Notes: a model not told the origin generated them from the letters alone. 64,000 nt of DNA from Pectinophora gossypiella (GCF_024362695.1 NC_065429.1:4062501-4126500), one strand, 5' to 3'. Counted from the first letter of the stretch, positions 1 to 9,832 are shown. A program made the numbers and translations.

Positions 1-57
1 TCCATAGGGAAGGCCCGTGCCCTTGCAGTGGGGACGTTAATGGGTTGATGATGATGA
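1..57 (+). repeat. SINE-5S, 3' tail fragment
   Basis: The sequence matches the last part of the SINE-5S family seen complete at 45955-46260: a GGAAGGCCCGTG block, a GCAGTGGGGACGTTAATGGG block and the GATGATGATG tail. The rest of the copy lies upstream of the window or was lost to 5' truncation. Confidence 0.85.
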
Positions 58-427
58 AACCATTGTATTTCAATGTTTTATGTACTTGCGTGTCTATCTG
101 ATCGTTTTTGTTTTTTAGATATATTTTTTAGTATAGACATTATGCAAGAATACAAACAAAGGTATGGTTAAAACTAGTAATTTGCTATACTTAATGATAA
201 GTTCATGCACAACGTGGAAGGTGACTTTGATATGTCCAGATTATATGAGTATTCTGTGAAGCGCCCACGCAATACATCTCGTCTGAAGGATATAAAGGAA
301 TGTAGAATATGGTGTACGCTACAGGGTGTTTTAAATTATTATCGTTTATTTAAATTATTCAAACTATCCATGTGAAAATGTTCATGCAAATCAGCCCATC
401 GCATTCCACCGATCCCCGTATTTTGTA
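58..427. other. AT-rich stretch, nothing recognised
   Basis: No coding exon, tRNA or family repeat was recognised here. Confidence 0.5.
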
Positions 428-500
428 GGACCCCGAAACTGATCTCGCCGGCGTGGTCGACGATTTCCCTCATTCAGCGCTTGTCGCTATCGGCCTGATT
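428..500 (+). repeat. Rep1 fragment
   Basis: Carries the Rep1 internal block GCCGGCGTGGTCGACGATTT followed by the CAGCGCTT-TCGCTATCG block, as in the fuller copies at 3459 and 21561. Both ends are missing. Confidence 0.75.
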
Positions 501-566
501 TCATTAAGTATATTGTTTAGATGCATTTTTACATATTTTTTTCACAATGCAGTACTTTTCCCTACG

Positions 567-737
567 CTAAAGTACGGTAGTGAATGTTGGGTATGGCAGA
601 AGAAGCATGAAAGTAGGATTAATGCCGTAGAAATGAGGTCTTTGCGTAGCATCTGCGGTGTTAAGCTGAGTGATAGAGTGAGAAACAGTGTGTTAAGACA
701 GAGATGTGGTGTAAAAGACGATAATAGTAACTGCTAA
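567..737 (+). pseudogene. RTE-type LINE reverse transcriptase C-terminal fragment
   Basis: An open stretch encodes about 55 residues typical of the C-terminal end of RTE-type non-LTR reverse transcriptases: a YGSECW motif, then EMRSLR, then LSDRVRNS and RQRCGVKDD. The RNS..RQRCGVKDD block is repeated almost exactly on the minus strand at 34669-34870, inside a clearly retroposed copy. The apparent ORF begins upstream in unrelated Rep1-derived sequence, so the coding part is a truncated remnant. It lacks the endonuclease and RT domains and cannot be functional. Confidence 0.7.
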
Positions 738-874
738 GTATTGCTTTCTTTGCCTTGTAAGTAGGTTGCTGCGGTTATATTAGGTGCAGACACTTACAGA
801 ACTGATGGCTTGTGACAAATTATTTTAGTGTAACTAGCATTCATATGCCACGGAAGTCCGTGTTGCTCTATGCT

Positions 875-1040
875 ATCGGCCCACTAGAGTCGATTAATTC
901 TTACAATATAATCTCAGCTTGTCAGGTTTGCGCCCAACCCAGGCCTGTTGTCTTATTTTTTTTTAGTCCTCAATGCTCCCCATTTGTCTGGCCAAGTAGT
1001 TACATATTACCATCTGAAGCAAACCTGCAATACACTTACT
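875..1040 (+). repeat. Rep1, degenerate copy
   Basis: Follows the Rep1 order (TCGGCCCACTAGAGTCGATT, GGCCTGTTGTCTTA, CTCCCCATTTGTC, GGCCAAGTAGTTA) with many substitutions and a T-run insertion. It is an old copy. Confidence 0.7.
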
Positions 1041-1125
1041 AAACCTTTTTAAGGACATCGCCAATTTGGTCAAATTAATGTACCTACTACCTATGTCCTT
1101 CTAGATCTTTCTCTGCCAGCCTTAA
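1041..1125 (-). repeat. RTE LINE 3'-end fragment
   Basis: The minus strand resembles 34640-34710 (a TCTGCCAGCC block and the AAGGACATC-CAATTT-GTCA block), which is part of an RTE-type LINE 3' end. Short and diverged. Confidence 0.5.
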
Positions 1126-1984
1126 GTCGGGTTTCCACTTGACAACATTTGGCGCGCAACATTTTAAACAACATGTTGCCCAAGATGTTGAAAGTTATCG
1201 CGGATTTTTTGGTTAACAACGTTGTTTACAGCTATGCGTACCAGACAGGTATATATGGAGGCGACGGCGCCCGCGCCTATTGGTATTACCGACGGCCCGC
1301 ACCAACCTTCTGTCAAAAGACCCATTTGTTCGAACCTTGCGCACAGTAAACGAGATAGCCGAGAGAGTGGATCTGTTTTTGTGTTCCAAGAGTGAATTCG
1401 CAAAAATAGCAATGAGTGTGATCTGTTATACTTAATTAAGGAAATCGTATATTGTGCTAGTTAAAAATAATTAATGATTAATTTTAAATATGTATAAATA
1501 AGTCCCCAACTCTTTGTCTGCGCATCTACGTACTACACTTCCATTGTCGACAACATGTTTCTAGAGGAAGTAGTGTTGTTGCGCGTCACGTCTCCAGTTG
1601 ACAACAATTGATGTTCTCTAAACAAACAACAAGCCGCGCGACAGTTCTGCTCCAGCTGGCAACGTCGCGTGTTGTTGCGCAACGTTGCCGTACTTGTTGA
1701 GCATCAATTGTTGCCCAGTACGAGGCTTTAACAACAACCGTCGCGTTATATACAGCTATGTATATAATACTTGTCCATCACCCTGGTTCTAACTAATCCG
1801 TGTTATCAATCGATCAGCCCCCCGGCAATTCATCATGCAACGGACAGCATTCCCGAATCCGTTCATATATTAATGTACGCCGAAAATAAAAACCAAGGAA
1901 ACGTGCATCAATTAAAATGTTGCTACGGAAACTGTGGAGACGCGTTGGTGTAAAAGTTTTACAGAACTCGTGTTTCAACATGTT
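1126..1984. other. CAAC/GTTG-rich patch and unannotated DNA
   Basis: Between about 1135-1240 and 1535-1760 the sequence is dense in CAAC, GTTG and GCGCAAC words, including two similar blocks reading GT(T/C)TCCA-(C/G)TTGACAACA at about 1131 and 1585. No protein or RNA gene was recognised. A 66-residue plus ORF and an 82-residue minus ORF overlap here and look like chance. Confidence 0.4.
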
Positions 1985-2053
1985 TGATGTGACTTATTGT
2001 AGATTTGTCACAAATGGCATTAACTACTTGGCCGGACAAATGGGCACTCTCAG
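1985..2053 (-). repeat. Rep1 3' end, minus orientation
   Basis: Reads as the reverse complement of the Rep1 3' part (GACTTATTGTAGATTTG, then ACTACTTGGCCGGACAAAT). It stops at a MITE-17 insertion and is followed by a plus-orientation Rep1 piece. Confidence 0.8.
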
Positions 2054-2189
2054 GGTGGTATTAATAAACGAATCTCAGCTGAGACTGCCCTCAAGATCAT
2101 GCTCAAGTCTCTGTTTTTATATGGGAACTGTCACATTGACATGATCTTGAGAGCAGCCTCGAAGATGAGATTAGTTTATTAATACCACC
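2054..2189. mobile_element. MITE-17, copy with 5-bp target duplication
   Basis: An inverted-repeat element of 136 bp. The left arm starts GGTGGTATTAATAAAC and the right arm ends GTTTATTAATACCACC, with about 50 bp of imperfect arm including CTCAGCTGAG and GATCATG. It is flanked by CTCAG on both sides (2049-2053 and 2190-2194). A second family member lies at 19707-19812. No transposase is encoded. Confidence 0.85.
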
Positions 2190-2295
2190 CTCAGACCTGT
2201 TGTCTTAAATTTTCGTACCGAGTGACCACTCACTCAAGGCTTCTCATTTGACCGGCCAAGTAGTTAATGTCATTACGCGGCAGGTCTACAAAAAC
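2190..2295 (+). repeat. Rep1 piece, plus orientation
   Basis: Continues with the Rep1 words CTCAG-CCTGTTGTCTTAA, TGTACC, CTCATTTG and CCGGCCAAGTAGTTAATG in plus orientation, opposite to the piece at 1985-2053. Confidence 0.75.
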
Positions 2296-2645
2296 ACTAT
2301 CAGTAAAGTGAACAGATTGTATTTTTTGCAATTTTCCTCAATAAGTATGAGAAGATTTTACTTCAAAAGTTTTTAAACGACGCCGCTCTACCCCTTCCCT
2401 GTCCACGAATTCATCACCGATCAATCAATCGGAGCGTTGCGAGCAATAAATTTGATTTTTTCCCCAACTGTACCTTGTTATTATATGAAATAATCGTGCA
2501 TCTTATAATTAGTTACCCTCACATCTATTGATCTAGCAATCTATACGTTATATAGATCTTCTATAGATCATCTGATGCATTTTGATGCTGTTTTTTTGGT
2601 CTATCTGTATAAAATATTCCAAACCGAAACATTTTCCCTAACACC
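2296..2645. other. AT-rich stretch, nothing recognised
   Basis: Contains short palindromic runs around TATAGATC at 2540-2575. No coding or family repeat was recognised. Confidence 0.4.
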
Positions 2646-2647
2646 GT

Positions 2648-2972
2648 CTATGGTCTAGTGGTTAGACTGTTAGGCTCACGATCTGAAGGTCCGGGTTCGA
2701 TTCCAATTGAGAGACAGACCATTGTTTGGTAAGGACTTTTCAGGCTTGAATCACTTGATTGTCCAAAAAAAGTAAGACAATTCCGTGCTTTGGATGGCAC
2801 GCTAAGCCGTCGGTCTTCGACTACTAGCCGTAAAAACACCTCCACCAACCCGCAATGGAGCAATATGCGCCATGCGCCGTGGTGGAATATGCGCCATACC
2901 CCCTCCGGTTGATTAAGGGGAGGCCTGTGTCCAGCATTGGGACGTATATAGGCTGTTTATGTTATGTTATGA
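2648..2972 (+). mobile_element. SINE-B, near full length
   Basis: A tRNA-like head with A box (TGGTCTAGTGGTTAGA) and B box (GGGTTCGATTCC) is followed by the shared SINE core (TCCGTGCTTTGGATGGCAC, then TAAGCCGTCGGT). The family-specific tail GGGGAGGCCTGTG, AGCATTGGGACGTATATAGG and GCTGTTTATGTTATG follows. A minus ORF of 71 residues across it is a shadow. Confidence 0.9.
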
Positions 2973-3000
2973 GAGTCGTTCGTTATGTAAAAAATGCGAT

Positions 3001-3075
3001 TCTTCTATCGTGTGGGTTGTGAGGATAACCAACCTTATCAACCCTGGAGTCAGGGTTATTATTGAGCCACCAAAT
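3001..3075 (-). repeat. SINE-A tail fragment
   Basis: Reverse complement of the SINE-A 3' end: TCTTCTATCGTGTGGGTTGT, then CATCAACCCTGG-GTCAGGGTTA and TTGAGCC.CCAAA. Confidence 0.85.
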
Positions 3076-3134
3076 TCATATGTACCTAATGACTACAAAA
3101 AAAAACTCATATAAAATGCTATTCAAAGTGTAAC

Positions 3135-3178
3135 TATGTTACGTACTGAATAAAGTTATTTCTGAATTTGAATTTGTA
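3135..3178 (+). repeat. Rep13 retroposon tail
   Basis: The block GAATAAAGTTATTTCTGAAT followed by TTGAATTTG recurs at 16561, 47487 (minus) and about 51300. It looks like the 3' end of a non-LTR element. Confidence 0.5.
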
Positions 3179-3458
3179 GTTTTAGTGTAGTTCTTTCAAC
3201 ATAACTACAAACCGCCCAAACCTACATCTCAACCAACCCCTTATTTTAATACCTAAACAATATTAAAACGTCCGAGCTTCACATGGGAGCACAAAGAAAA
3301 GACAAAGAAAGGGAACACGTCAAATAAAACAAAGCCTGGTAATTGTGGGCAGACACGCACTCGCTACACGCGACGGCAAACACGACATCAGATGCGGCTA
3401 TATGTATGTATGTAGTTTACATAACATAATATAAACTCACGAACGGGGTAGTCAGAGG

Positions 3459-3725
3459 AGGTGCCCGATACCGACCCCGCCGGCGTGGTCGACGATTTCC
3501 CTCATTCAACGCTTATCGCTATCGACCCACTAGGGTCGATTAATTCTTTCAAATACTTTTCCTCTCAGACGACGCCCTGAGCCGAGGTTCGCGCCCAACT
3601 GGGCACCCTCAGGCCTGTTGTCTTAAACGTTGTACCGGGTGAGAGCCTTCAGCGCTCCCCATTTGTCCGGCCAAGTAGTTAATGCCATCTGCGGCAAATC
3701 TACAATAAGTCACGTCAAAAAAAAA
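3459..3725 (+). mobile_element. Rep1 retroposed copy with 11-bp target duplication
   Basis: Ends in CTACAATAAGTCACGTC plus an A-run. The 11-bp sequence GTAGTCAGAGG flanks it at 3448-3458 and 3726-3736. Target duplication plus A-tail indicates target-primed reverse transcription. No ORF is present, so it is either a SINE or the 3' end of a LINE. Confidence 0.88.
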
Positions 3726-3762
3726 GTAGTCAGAGGTACATCCATCGCAAGATGAACTAAGG

Positions 3763-3903
3763 TCATGAGCAATATAATGTACCCACTTTAGGACTCTGTC
3801 GCACTAACATGTTTGACATTTAGTGAGACTTACAGTTCAATTTGTCAAAAAAGTTAATGTGACATGGTACCAAAGTGTATACATATTAATGCTCGTGACC
3901 GTA
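3763..3903 (+). mobile_element. MITE-TA copy
   Basis: About 141 bp, starting GTCATGAGCAATATAATG and ending ATTAATGCTCGTGACCG, with TA following. It is inserted in Rep8; an empty site exists at about 17715, where AACTAAG is followed directly by TACCCAC. Confidence 0.85.
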
Positions 3904-3944
3904 CACCCACCACCGAGCTTTCTGTTAGACAGAAAAGAAGAGAG

Positions 3945-4226
3945 TCTTCTTCTTATCTTGTGGGTTGTGAGGTGGAATACCAGGGTTATTATTGAGCCGC
4001 CAAAGGCCCCATGGCTCATGTAACGATTACATGCTTACATCAGTAAGTAGTAACCGAGACCAACGGCTTAACGTGCCTTCCGAAGATTATCTTACTTTCG
4101 GACAATCAGGTGACCAGCCTGTAATGTCCTAACTAAACTAGGGATCACAAAGTGATTTTTGTGATGTGTCCCCACCGGGATTCGAACCCGGGGCCTCCGG
4201 ATCGTGAGCTCTGGATCACGGAGGCC
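3945..4226 (-). mobile_element. SINE-A, internally deleted copy
   Basis: Minus-strand SINE-A with the usual tail, core (TTAACGTGCCTTCCGAAG) and B box (GGGATTCGAACCCGGG reversed). Part of the head between the B and A boxes is rearranged around a repeated CTGGATCACG/GAGCTC junction. Confidence 0.85.
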
Positions 4227-4572
4227 ATGGATAAGCTGAAAAGCGGTGACCCGTATCGCTGTCTATAATGGCCGAGACAACTGTGTTAGTGAAAACCTAA
4301 CGCAGATGACTCAAGCCATAGAGGCGGCCAATCAGCTCGCGACACCAAACAGTTTAGAACCCCGACCCCGCCGACGTTGTCCACGATTTCCCTCATTGAG
4401 CGCTTATCGCTATCGATCCACTAGAGTCTATTAATTCATTCAAATATTCTTCCTCTCAGACGACGCTCTGAGCCGAGGTTCGCGCCCAACAGGGCGCCCG
4501 CAGGCTTGTCTTAAATTTTGTACCGGGTCTGAAAGTGAGAGCCTTCAGCGCTCCCCATTTGTCCGGCCAAAG
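4227..4572 (+). mobile_element. Rep1 copy with longer 5' part
   Basis: Contains AGCCATAGAGGCGGCCAATC and CTCGCGACACCAAAC upstream of the usual Rep1 body, and ends near TTGTCCGGCCAA without an A-tail. It helps define the 5' extension of the family. Confidence 0.8.
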
Positions 4573-4936
4573 AGCATACTCCACCACGTTCCAAGTTTTA
4601 TTTATTCACAACTTGAATGCAGGTAAGTATAAGTATATAGTAGACATAAATTCCACACAGTCACGATTTGAAGAAGACAATTGTACAAACCGCATCCCAA
4701 GGTTGACGTAATCATTTATTTACCTACCTACAAATATACTTACTTGTATGTATGTAGGTAACTATGATGTATGTTTCACCAGTTCAGAATTAGGTTGATA
4801 TATAAAGTGATCGTTCTTCTTTTTTATCGACAATGATACAATACAATACAATGCAAAAACTCTATCGCACTTAAAATAAATATTAAAAATAAACAATTGT
4901 AATTAGTTAGTTAGATGATCTGCCCTTCGACCAAAA
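4573..4936. other. AT-rich stretch, nothing recognised
   Basis: Holds a short run of CTTACTTGTATGTATGTAGG-type simple repeats near 4740. No gene or family repeat was seen. Confidence 0.4.
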
Positions 4937-4946
4937 ATATAAGTAG

Positions 4947-5274
4947 TCTTCTTCTATCGTGTGGGTTGTGAGGTGGAGTACCAACCTCATCAACCCTGGT
5001 GTCAGGGTTACTATTGAGCCGCCAAAGGCTCAACATATGGCTCATGTAACGACTACTTACTTACATCAGTAAGTAGTAACCGGGACCAACGGCTTAACGT
5101 GTTTTCCGAAGCACGGATCATCTTACTTTTTGGACAGTCAGGTGATCAGCCTGTAATGTTCTAACCAAACTAGGGATCACAAAGTGATTTTTGTGATATG
5201 TCCCCACCGGGATTCGAACCCGGGACCTCCGGATCGTGAGCCCAACGCTCAACTACTGGACCACGGAGTCCGTT
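4947..5274 (-). mobile_element. SINE-A, full length with 10-bp target duplication
   Basis: A 328-bp copy with tail, TGACACCAGGG hairpin block, core, B box and A box (reversed), bounded by ATATAAGTAG at 4937-4946 and 5275-5284. Pol III boxes and the retroposition signature are clear. Confidence 0.93.
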
Positions 5275-5284
5275 ATATAAGTAG

Positions 5285-5616
5285 TTATGATACTCAAAAT
5301 ACTAGCAAAATACTAATCGGTACCTCGGTTAGTGATTAACGTAGCTCGATTGTTTTTCACAGAATACTGTGACAGAGTGGTAAATCGAAATGCTGTCTCC
5401 GATGAGAAGGGCCGCTCTGTCACAATATTTTTTGGAACGCCCCTGCAAAGAAAAGTACGTGACTAACTTAGTCAGCTATGGCACCTATTTATATCTGTGT
5501 CTAATACTAAGCTATGTTTAAGGAAAGAATTGTACTTACCCACTTTTTTTGGCAATAAAATTATTATTTATTTATAAGATAAAGAGAAACACTAAATAGT
5601 CCTCTAAAGACACAAC
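5285..5616. other. Unannotated DNA with an inverted repeat
   Basis: An 18-bp near-perfect inverted repeat (AATACTGTGACAGAGTGG at 5363-5380 against CCGCTCTGTCACAATATT at 5412-5429) suggests a hairpin element. Nothing else was recognised. Confidence 0.5.
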
Positions 5617-5866
5617 TTTTCTTTCTAATTATAGCACGTACACATAAAATCTTTTCACGTACACTATGTACGTAGTACGTACATCAAACTATACTTCAAT
5701 TTACAGGAAGAAAACATCTCGAAGTATGCAAACTGAGTGGCTCCACTGGGGAGTATGCTCTCCAGCGAAGCCACTTTAATTTGTTGTTTTCTTTCTAATT
5801 ATAGCACGTACACATAAAATCTTTTCACGTACACTATGTACATGGTACGTACAGTAATCTATATCG
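5617..5866. repeat. Direct repeat pair 170 bp apart around a hairpin
   Basis: About 65-80 bp starting TTTTCTTTCTAATTATAGCA occurs at 5617 and again at 5787. Between them, 5738-5776 can fold (GTGGCT..CTGG against CCAG..AGCCAC). Function is unknown. Confidence 0.7.
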
Positions 5867-6103
5867 TCTTCAACAGAATTGGAGGTGGTGGCCCCGCGAC
5901 AGAGCATCACACAATAAATGATGTTCTAAAATACTTATTGCCGTTATAATTTTAAAGATGTTAAATCCGATGTACTTAGCGAGAAAATGTCCTTTCTTCT
6001 TCTTTTTATTTAAAGAATAAGAACGACTCAAGTACGTTATCTACCACACACGTTGCTAAGCTGCTTAGGACCCAGCTAACTAGGACACCAATAGGAAATG
6101 ACT

Positions 6104-6172
6104 CTAAAGCGATAAGGCCGCCCAAGTTGTACAGTACCCATGTGTCATTTCTGGTTGTTGAAGTTCTGTAGT
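6104..6172 (-). CDS. Candidate terminal coding exon, unidentified gene
   Basis: On the minus strand a pyrimidine-rich tract ends in CTCAG at 6173-6175 and opens an exon whose frame, taken from the upstream candidate exon, runs 22 codons to a TAG at 6104-6106. An AATAAA hexamer follows at 6005-6010. The splice motif is ordinary and no protein family is recognised. This could be a chance combination; RNA evidence would decide. Confidence 0.3.
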   Translation of the reverse strand, partial: TTELQQPEMTHGYCTTWAALSL

Positions 6173-6231
6173 CTGAGGCCAAGAGCAAAACCATCAAAGT
6201 AAAAAGAAGGTAATATTCTGTAGCTACTCAC

Positions 6232-6332
6232 CGTCCACCCCATTTCGTATAAGCCGTGAAGCTGTACATACCACAGCGGCCGTGGCAAGCCACTATGACG
6301 GCCTTTCGTCCAGTAATTGCTGGCAGACAATG
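6232..6332 (-). CDS. Candidate internal coding exon, unidentified gene
   Basis: A 101-nt minus-strand interval bounded by CTACAG (acceptor) and GTGAGT (donor), open in one frame for 33 codons. The peptide contains SASNYWTKG and WYVQLHGLY. It lies outside any dispersed family seen here and joins the candidate exon at 6104-6172 in phase 0. No family is recognised and no upstream exon was found. Confidence 0.3.
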
Positions 6333-6595
6333 CTGTAGATAGTATCTTTAGAGATTGAGGTAATTTACACCTCGCTGATAGACAGTGCCTGGTAAAGTGA
6401 AGATGGGAATTTATTTCAACAAACCTACGTAACTTGACGACTATTTTCCCAACTAATTCATTTTATTTAGTTTCTATGCTGGAGAGGGGTTAAAAAGTCC
6501 ACATCGAAGCAATTAATCTAAAAAGCAATATTGCAATTTGACATTTGCGCATATAAAAGTAAGTGCACAATAGTGCTGATTTCCGTACACACCAT
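6333..6595. repeat. MITE-19-like fragment and unannotated DNA
   Basis: The part 6490-6570 (TTAAAAAGTCCACATCGAAG, AATATTGCAATTTGACATTTG) resembles the left part of the inverted-repeat element at 30598-30757. The remainder is unrecognised. Confidence 0.45.
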
Positions 6596-6792
6596 CTAAT
6601 TTTATTTATTATTTATTTATTTGTACACAATAAAACACCAATAATTTTATTTATTATTTATTTATTTATTTGTACACAATAAAACACCATATAAATTTAT
6701 TTATTATTTATTTATTTATTTGTACACAATAAAACACCATATAAATTTATTTATTATTTATTTATTTATTTGTACACAATAAAACACCGTCT
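6590..6792. repeat. 50-bp tandem repeat, four copies
   Basis: The unit contains TTATTTATTTATTTGTACAC and AATAAAACACC. The GTACACAA word recurs at 6623, 6672, 6722 and 6772, giving a period of 49-50 bp. The later units are almost identical. Confidence 0.9.
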
Positions 6793-6825
6793 AATTTTAG
6801 TATTAATTTAAGTAATTTATTTTTA

Positions 6826-7149
6826 TAACATACATAACATAACGTAAACAGCCTATATAACGTCCTACTGCTGGACACTGGCCTCCCCTCAGTCAACCGG
6901 AAAGGGTACGGAGAGGGTATGGATACTCCACCACGCTGCTTCACTGCGGGTTGGTGGAGATATTTTACCGAGGGCTTAACGTGCCCTCCGAAGCACGTAA
7001 TAATCTTACTTTTCCGGACAATCAGGTGATTCAAGCCTGCAAAGGACAATCTCACAAAGTGATGTCGACAATCCCTTCCCCCATCGAGAATCGAACCCAG
7101 ACCTCCAGATCATGAGCCTAACGCTCTAACCACTAGACCACGGAGGCTG
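6826..7149 (-). mobile_element. SINE-B, full length
   Basis: Minus-strand copy: CATAACATAACGTAAACAGC tail end, GGCCTCCCCTCAGTCAACC, core (TTAACGTGCCCTCCGAAGCA), then reversed B box (GAATCGAACCC) and A box (CTAACCACTAGACCACGG). The 97-residue minus ORF across it is not a gene. Confidence 0.9.
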
Positions 7150-7314
7150 TTCTGCATTTTATGTGCACTTAAATATCAAGATTTATGTAGGTAGTCTATA
7201 TTCTAAATAATATAGGTAAATACCTAGGTAATTTCTCAAATACCCAAAATGTCTTCATTCATACGACTTATGGATGTCTCTACCCCTAAAGGAATAGGTT
7301 AGTTTCCAACTAGT

Positions 7315-7530
7315 CAAATCACTTACTTTTTACTAAACGTCAAAACATGAAATTACTTTAGAATTTGTATGAAAAAACACACTGTGACGTCATAGAAAAA
7401 CATGATAAAATGTCGGACTTATTATTACGTTTTTCTTGATTAAAATTCGTAAATAAGTTAAATAGAAAAAAGAAAATGTTTTTCGTTAGTTTTAGATCTG
7501 TCTTTATTTAGTTATCAGAATTTCATAATT
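7315..7530 (+). repeat. Rep11 copy
   Basis: About 215 bp carrying ACTTTTTACTAAACGTCAAA, TGTGACGTCATAGAAAAAC and CGTTTTTCTTGATTAAAATT. The same block appears reversed at 9484-9712, 15996-16300 and 29335-29758. No ORF. The family is undefined. Confidence 0.8.
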
Positions 7531-8155
7531 CATCTTGATCCTAGTACACGACCCAATTATACACTTGAGTTTATGTACCTATCGATTTTGTATTACATGT
7601 TCACACACTCACATAAAACCTCATACACATTCACCACATAATTAGCTTACTTATATATTTTTTTCTTTTCTATTTTATTTTTCTTGTATAAAATGTTCTT
7701 TCTCGTTTAAAGTATTAGCTAGCTGTATAAGCATATTATCTATTCCGTAATGTCCGAAGGTTGGGGCCTGGTGATCTGTAACACAGGCTTACGCCTATCA
7801 TAGACACCAGTCTCTCGCCTACTTTATTAATCTGTACCCGTATTCATTGGATATTGTACTCAAGTTCTAAGCTAGTGAGAGAAATAAACATTATTTTTTA
7901 TTCTTTTATTTTTTTTATTAATATTTTTTATTGTGCTGTTTTTTTATTTTTATTATTATTTGTAAAAGTGTTATTTTAGCTGTAAGATTTGTTTTGTAAT
8001 GTAAAATAATATATCAGTTTTGATTACGGTGTAATAAAAAAAGATAGTGTATAAAACTATAGCTTTCCCTTTCTTTTGTATAAAGATACACTTTCTGTAT
8101 GAAATGAAATTCCTATTTAAAATTTTTTTTCGTCTTGTTCAATACATCTATCATC
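7531..8155. other. AT-rich stretch with a retroposon-like 3' end
   Basis: The part 7745-7895 (GGTTGGGGCCTGGTGATCTG to GAGAGAAATAAACATT) resembles 15365-15555 and looks like a LINE 3' UTR (Rep14). The rest is low-complexity AT sequence. Confidence 0.45.
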
Positions 8156-8159
8156 AAAA

Positions 8160-8235
8160 CTTCGGAGCAGACGTTTCGACCGTTTGAGTTATAAGGTCCG
8201 AGGTTCAAATCCCGGTAATCATCCCTCCAGGGCTG
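8160..8235 (+). pseudogene. tRNA-like fragment
   Basis: Contains a B-box-like GAGGTTCAAATCCCGG and a weak A-box region, but no acceptor stem can be paired. Probably a SINE head or decayed tRNA copy. Confidence 0.4.
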
Positions 8236-8454
8236 GTATTAAACGTAATTATAGCAAATTCGAAGTGGATACAGACTTTTGGTTTTTAGAAAATTGCGTT
8301 TCTACAACTCAGATTTGAAAATTGGAGGTTTTTGATGTTTTTATTGTGTAAAATTGAGATTGATGGTTTTTGGAAGAATATTTTTGTTTTCGATGTTAAT
8401 ATTTTCATATACTTAGCACTTTTATACGTAGGTAGGTACGGTCACGAGTACTTT

Positions 8455-8625
8455 GCAATACAATACAATACAAATACACTTTATTGCACCAAAATAAAAA
8501 ATAAATAATTACAAAAAGACTCTTAACTAAGTATATGGCAATGGCGGCCTTATCGCTTAAAGCATTGCATGTCAAGTTACCCAAAGGCCTCTGTTTTGGA
8601 TTAACAATAATTTTACGTGCCCTCA
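8455..8625 (-). repeat. Rep12 3'-end fragment, diverged
   Basis: Minus-strand ACTTTATTGCACCAAA and GCGGCCTTATCGCTTA words match the Rep12 family (GGCCTTAT..GCAATCT, TTTGTTGCACACAA) at 36150 and 45290. Confidence 0.5.
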
Positions 8626-8699
8626 GAAGCAAGGAAGAGCCATTATTTATATTCAGATAAGCGTACTTATATGATAATAAGCTCTAATTATATGCGTCA

Positions 8700-9006
8700 G
8701 GTTGAGCGTTGTGCTCACGATCCGGAGGTCCCGGGTTCGAATCCCGGTTGGGACAAAACACAAAAACCACTTTGTGATTCCTAGTTTTCTTACGACATTA
8801 CAGGCTGATCACCTGATTATCCAAACGGAAGATGATCCGCGCTTCGGAAGGCACGTTAAGCCGTTGGTACCGGTTGCTACGTACTAATGTAAGTACGTAG
8901 TCGTTGCATGAGTCATGTCAGGGGCCTTTGCGGCTCAATAATAACCCTGACACCAGGGTTGATGAGGTTGGTAATCCACCTCACAACCCACACGATAGAA
9001 GAAGCA
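8700..9006 (+). mobile_element. SINE-A, slightly 5'-truncated
   Basis: Starts within the head (TTGAGCGTTGTGCTCACGAT), has a good B box (GGGTTCGAATCCCGG), core and tail ending CACACGATAGAAGAAG. The 61-residue ORF across it is not a gene. Confidence 0.92.
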
Positions 9007-9483
9007 AAATACTAGAAGGTCCGTGTGGCAAATAATTTGTAAATTGATTTGAAAAAACAAAGCCAATTTCGTATAGTTTTGCCTATTCATTACAAGTTAC
9101 TTGTAAACCTTCTTTTTCCCTTGCTGAAACAAACTAAAATCATAGTCTCATTGAATACTAAGCTAGTAATTTCAGAGAATTTTTCCAACTAAGTATGGGC
9201 TGCCATTCCTTCTTTGACTGTAAAAGGCCTCGTTAGAATACAAAGTAAGAATTAATGCACTTTTGTGATAAGCGGTCGTGAATTTTACAATATTTAATGA
9301 GACAAGTGCGACTGAAATTTCTTTGTTTTGAGATATTAGAGGTTAATTTGATAAAAAATACTCCTTAAGTAAATGAAAAACGTAGAAAATGTTCAGCTGT
9401 TTGTCTTCCCAGGGATTGTAGTAGGGTTTTGTCGTATAAAAAGTATAAAGACGAGAATTTGGTCGTGTACTCAATATAAATTA
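9007..9483. other. No feature recognised
   Basis: Mixed AT-rich sequence without exon, RNA or family repeat that could be recognised. Confidence 0.4.
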
Positions 9484-9712
9484 TGAAACTCTGATTACTA
9501 AAATAAATAAAGACTGATCTAAAACTAACGAAAAACATTTCCTTTTTTTCTATTTAACTTATTTACGAATTTTAATCAAGAAAAACGTAATAATAAGTCC
9601 GGCATTTTATCACGTTTTTCTATGACGCCACAGTGCGCTTTTTCATACAAATTCCATAGTAATATCGAGTTTTGAAGTTTAGTAAAAAGTAACTGATTTG
9701 ACTAGTTGGAAA
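9484..9712 (-). repeat. Rep11 copy, minus orientation
   Basis: Reverse complement of the block at 7315-7530, including GAAAAACGTAATAATAAGTC and TTTCATACAAATTCCATAGT. Confidence 0.8.
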
Positions 9713-9832
9713 CTCGCTTATTGAGAATCTCATCATCTTCGAATTAACGTGTCTTTGGTACTTACTGTGTCTTTGGCGTTTTGCCAACCCCAATAGATAT
9801 CATGAGCGTGTGAATATATGGCATGTGAATTA

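Larger units (their letters stand above)
3395..3944 (+). repeat. Rep8 host repeat, interrupted twice
   Basis: Parts at 3395-3458, 3737-3762 and 3904-3935 are the remains of an older repeat. Its uninterrupted sequence (CATCTTGCGATGGATG and CTAACAGAAAGCTCGG, reverse orientation) is seen at about 17680-17740. A Rep1 copy and a MITE-TA copy inserted into it separately. Confidence 0.65.

Noticed and set aside
8702..8887. tRNA genes at SINE heads (many positions)
   Set aside because: A and B boxes belong to SINE-A/B heads followed by SINE bodies; no complete cloverleaf with terminator.
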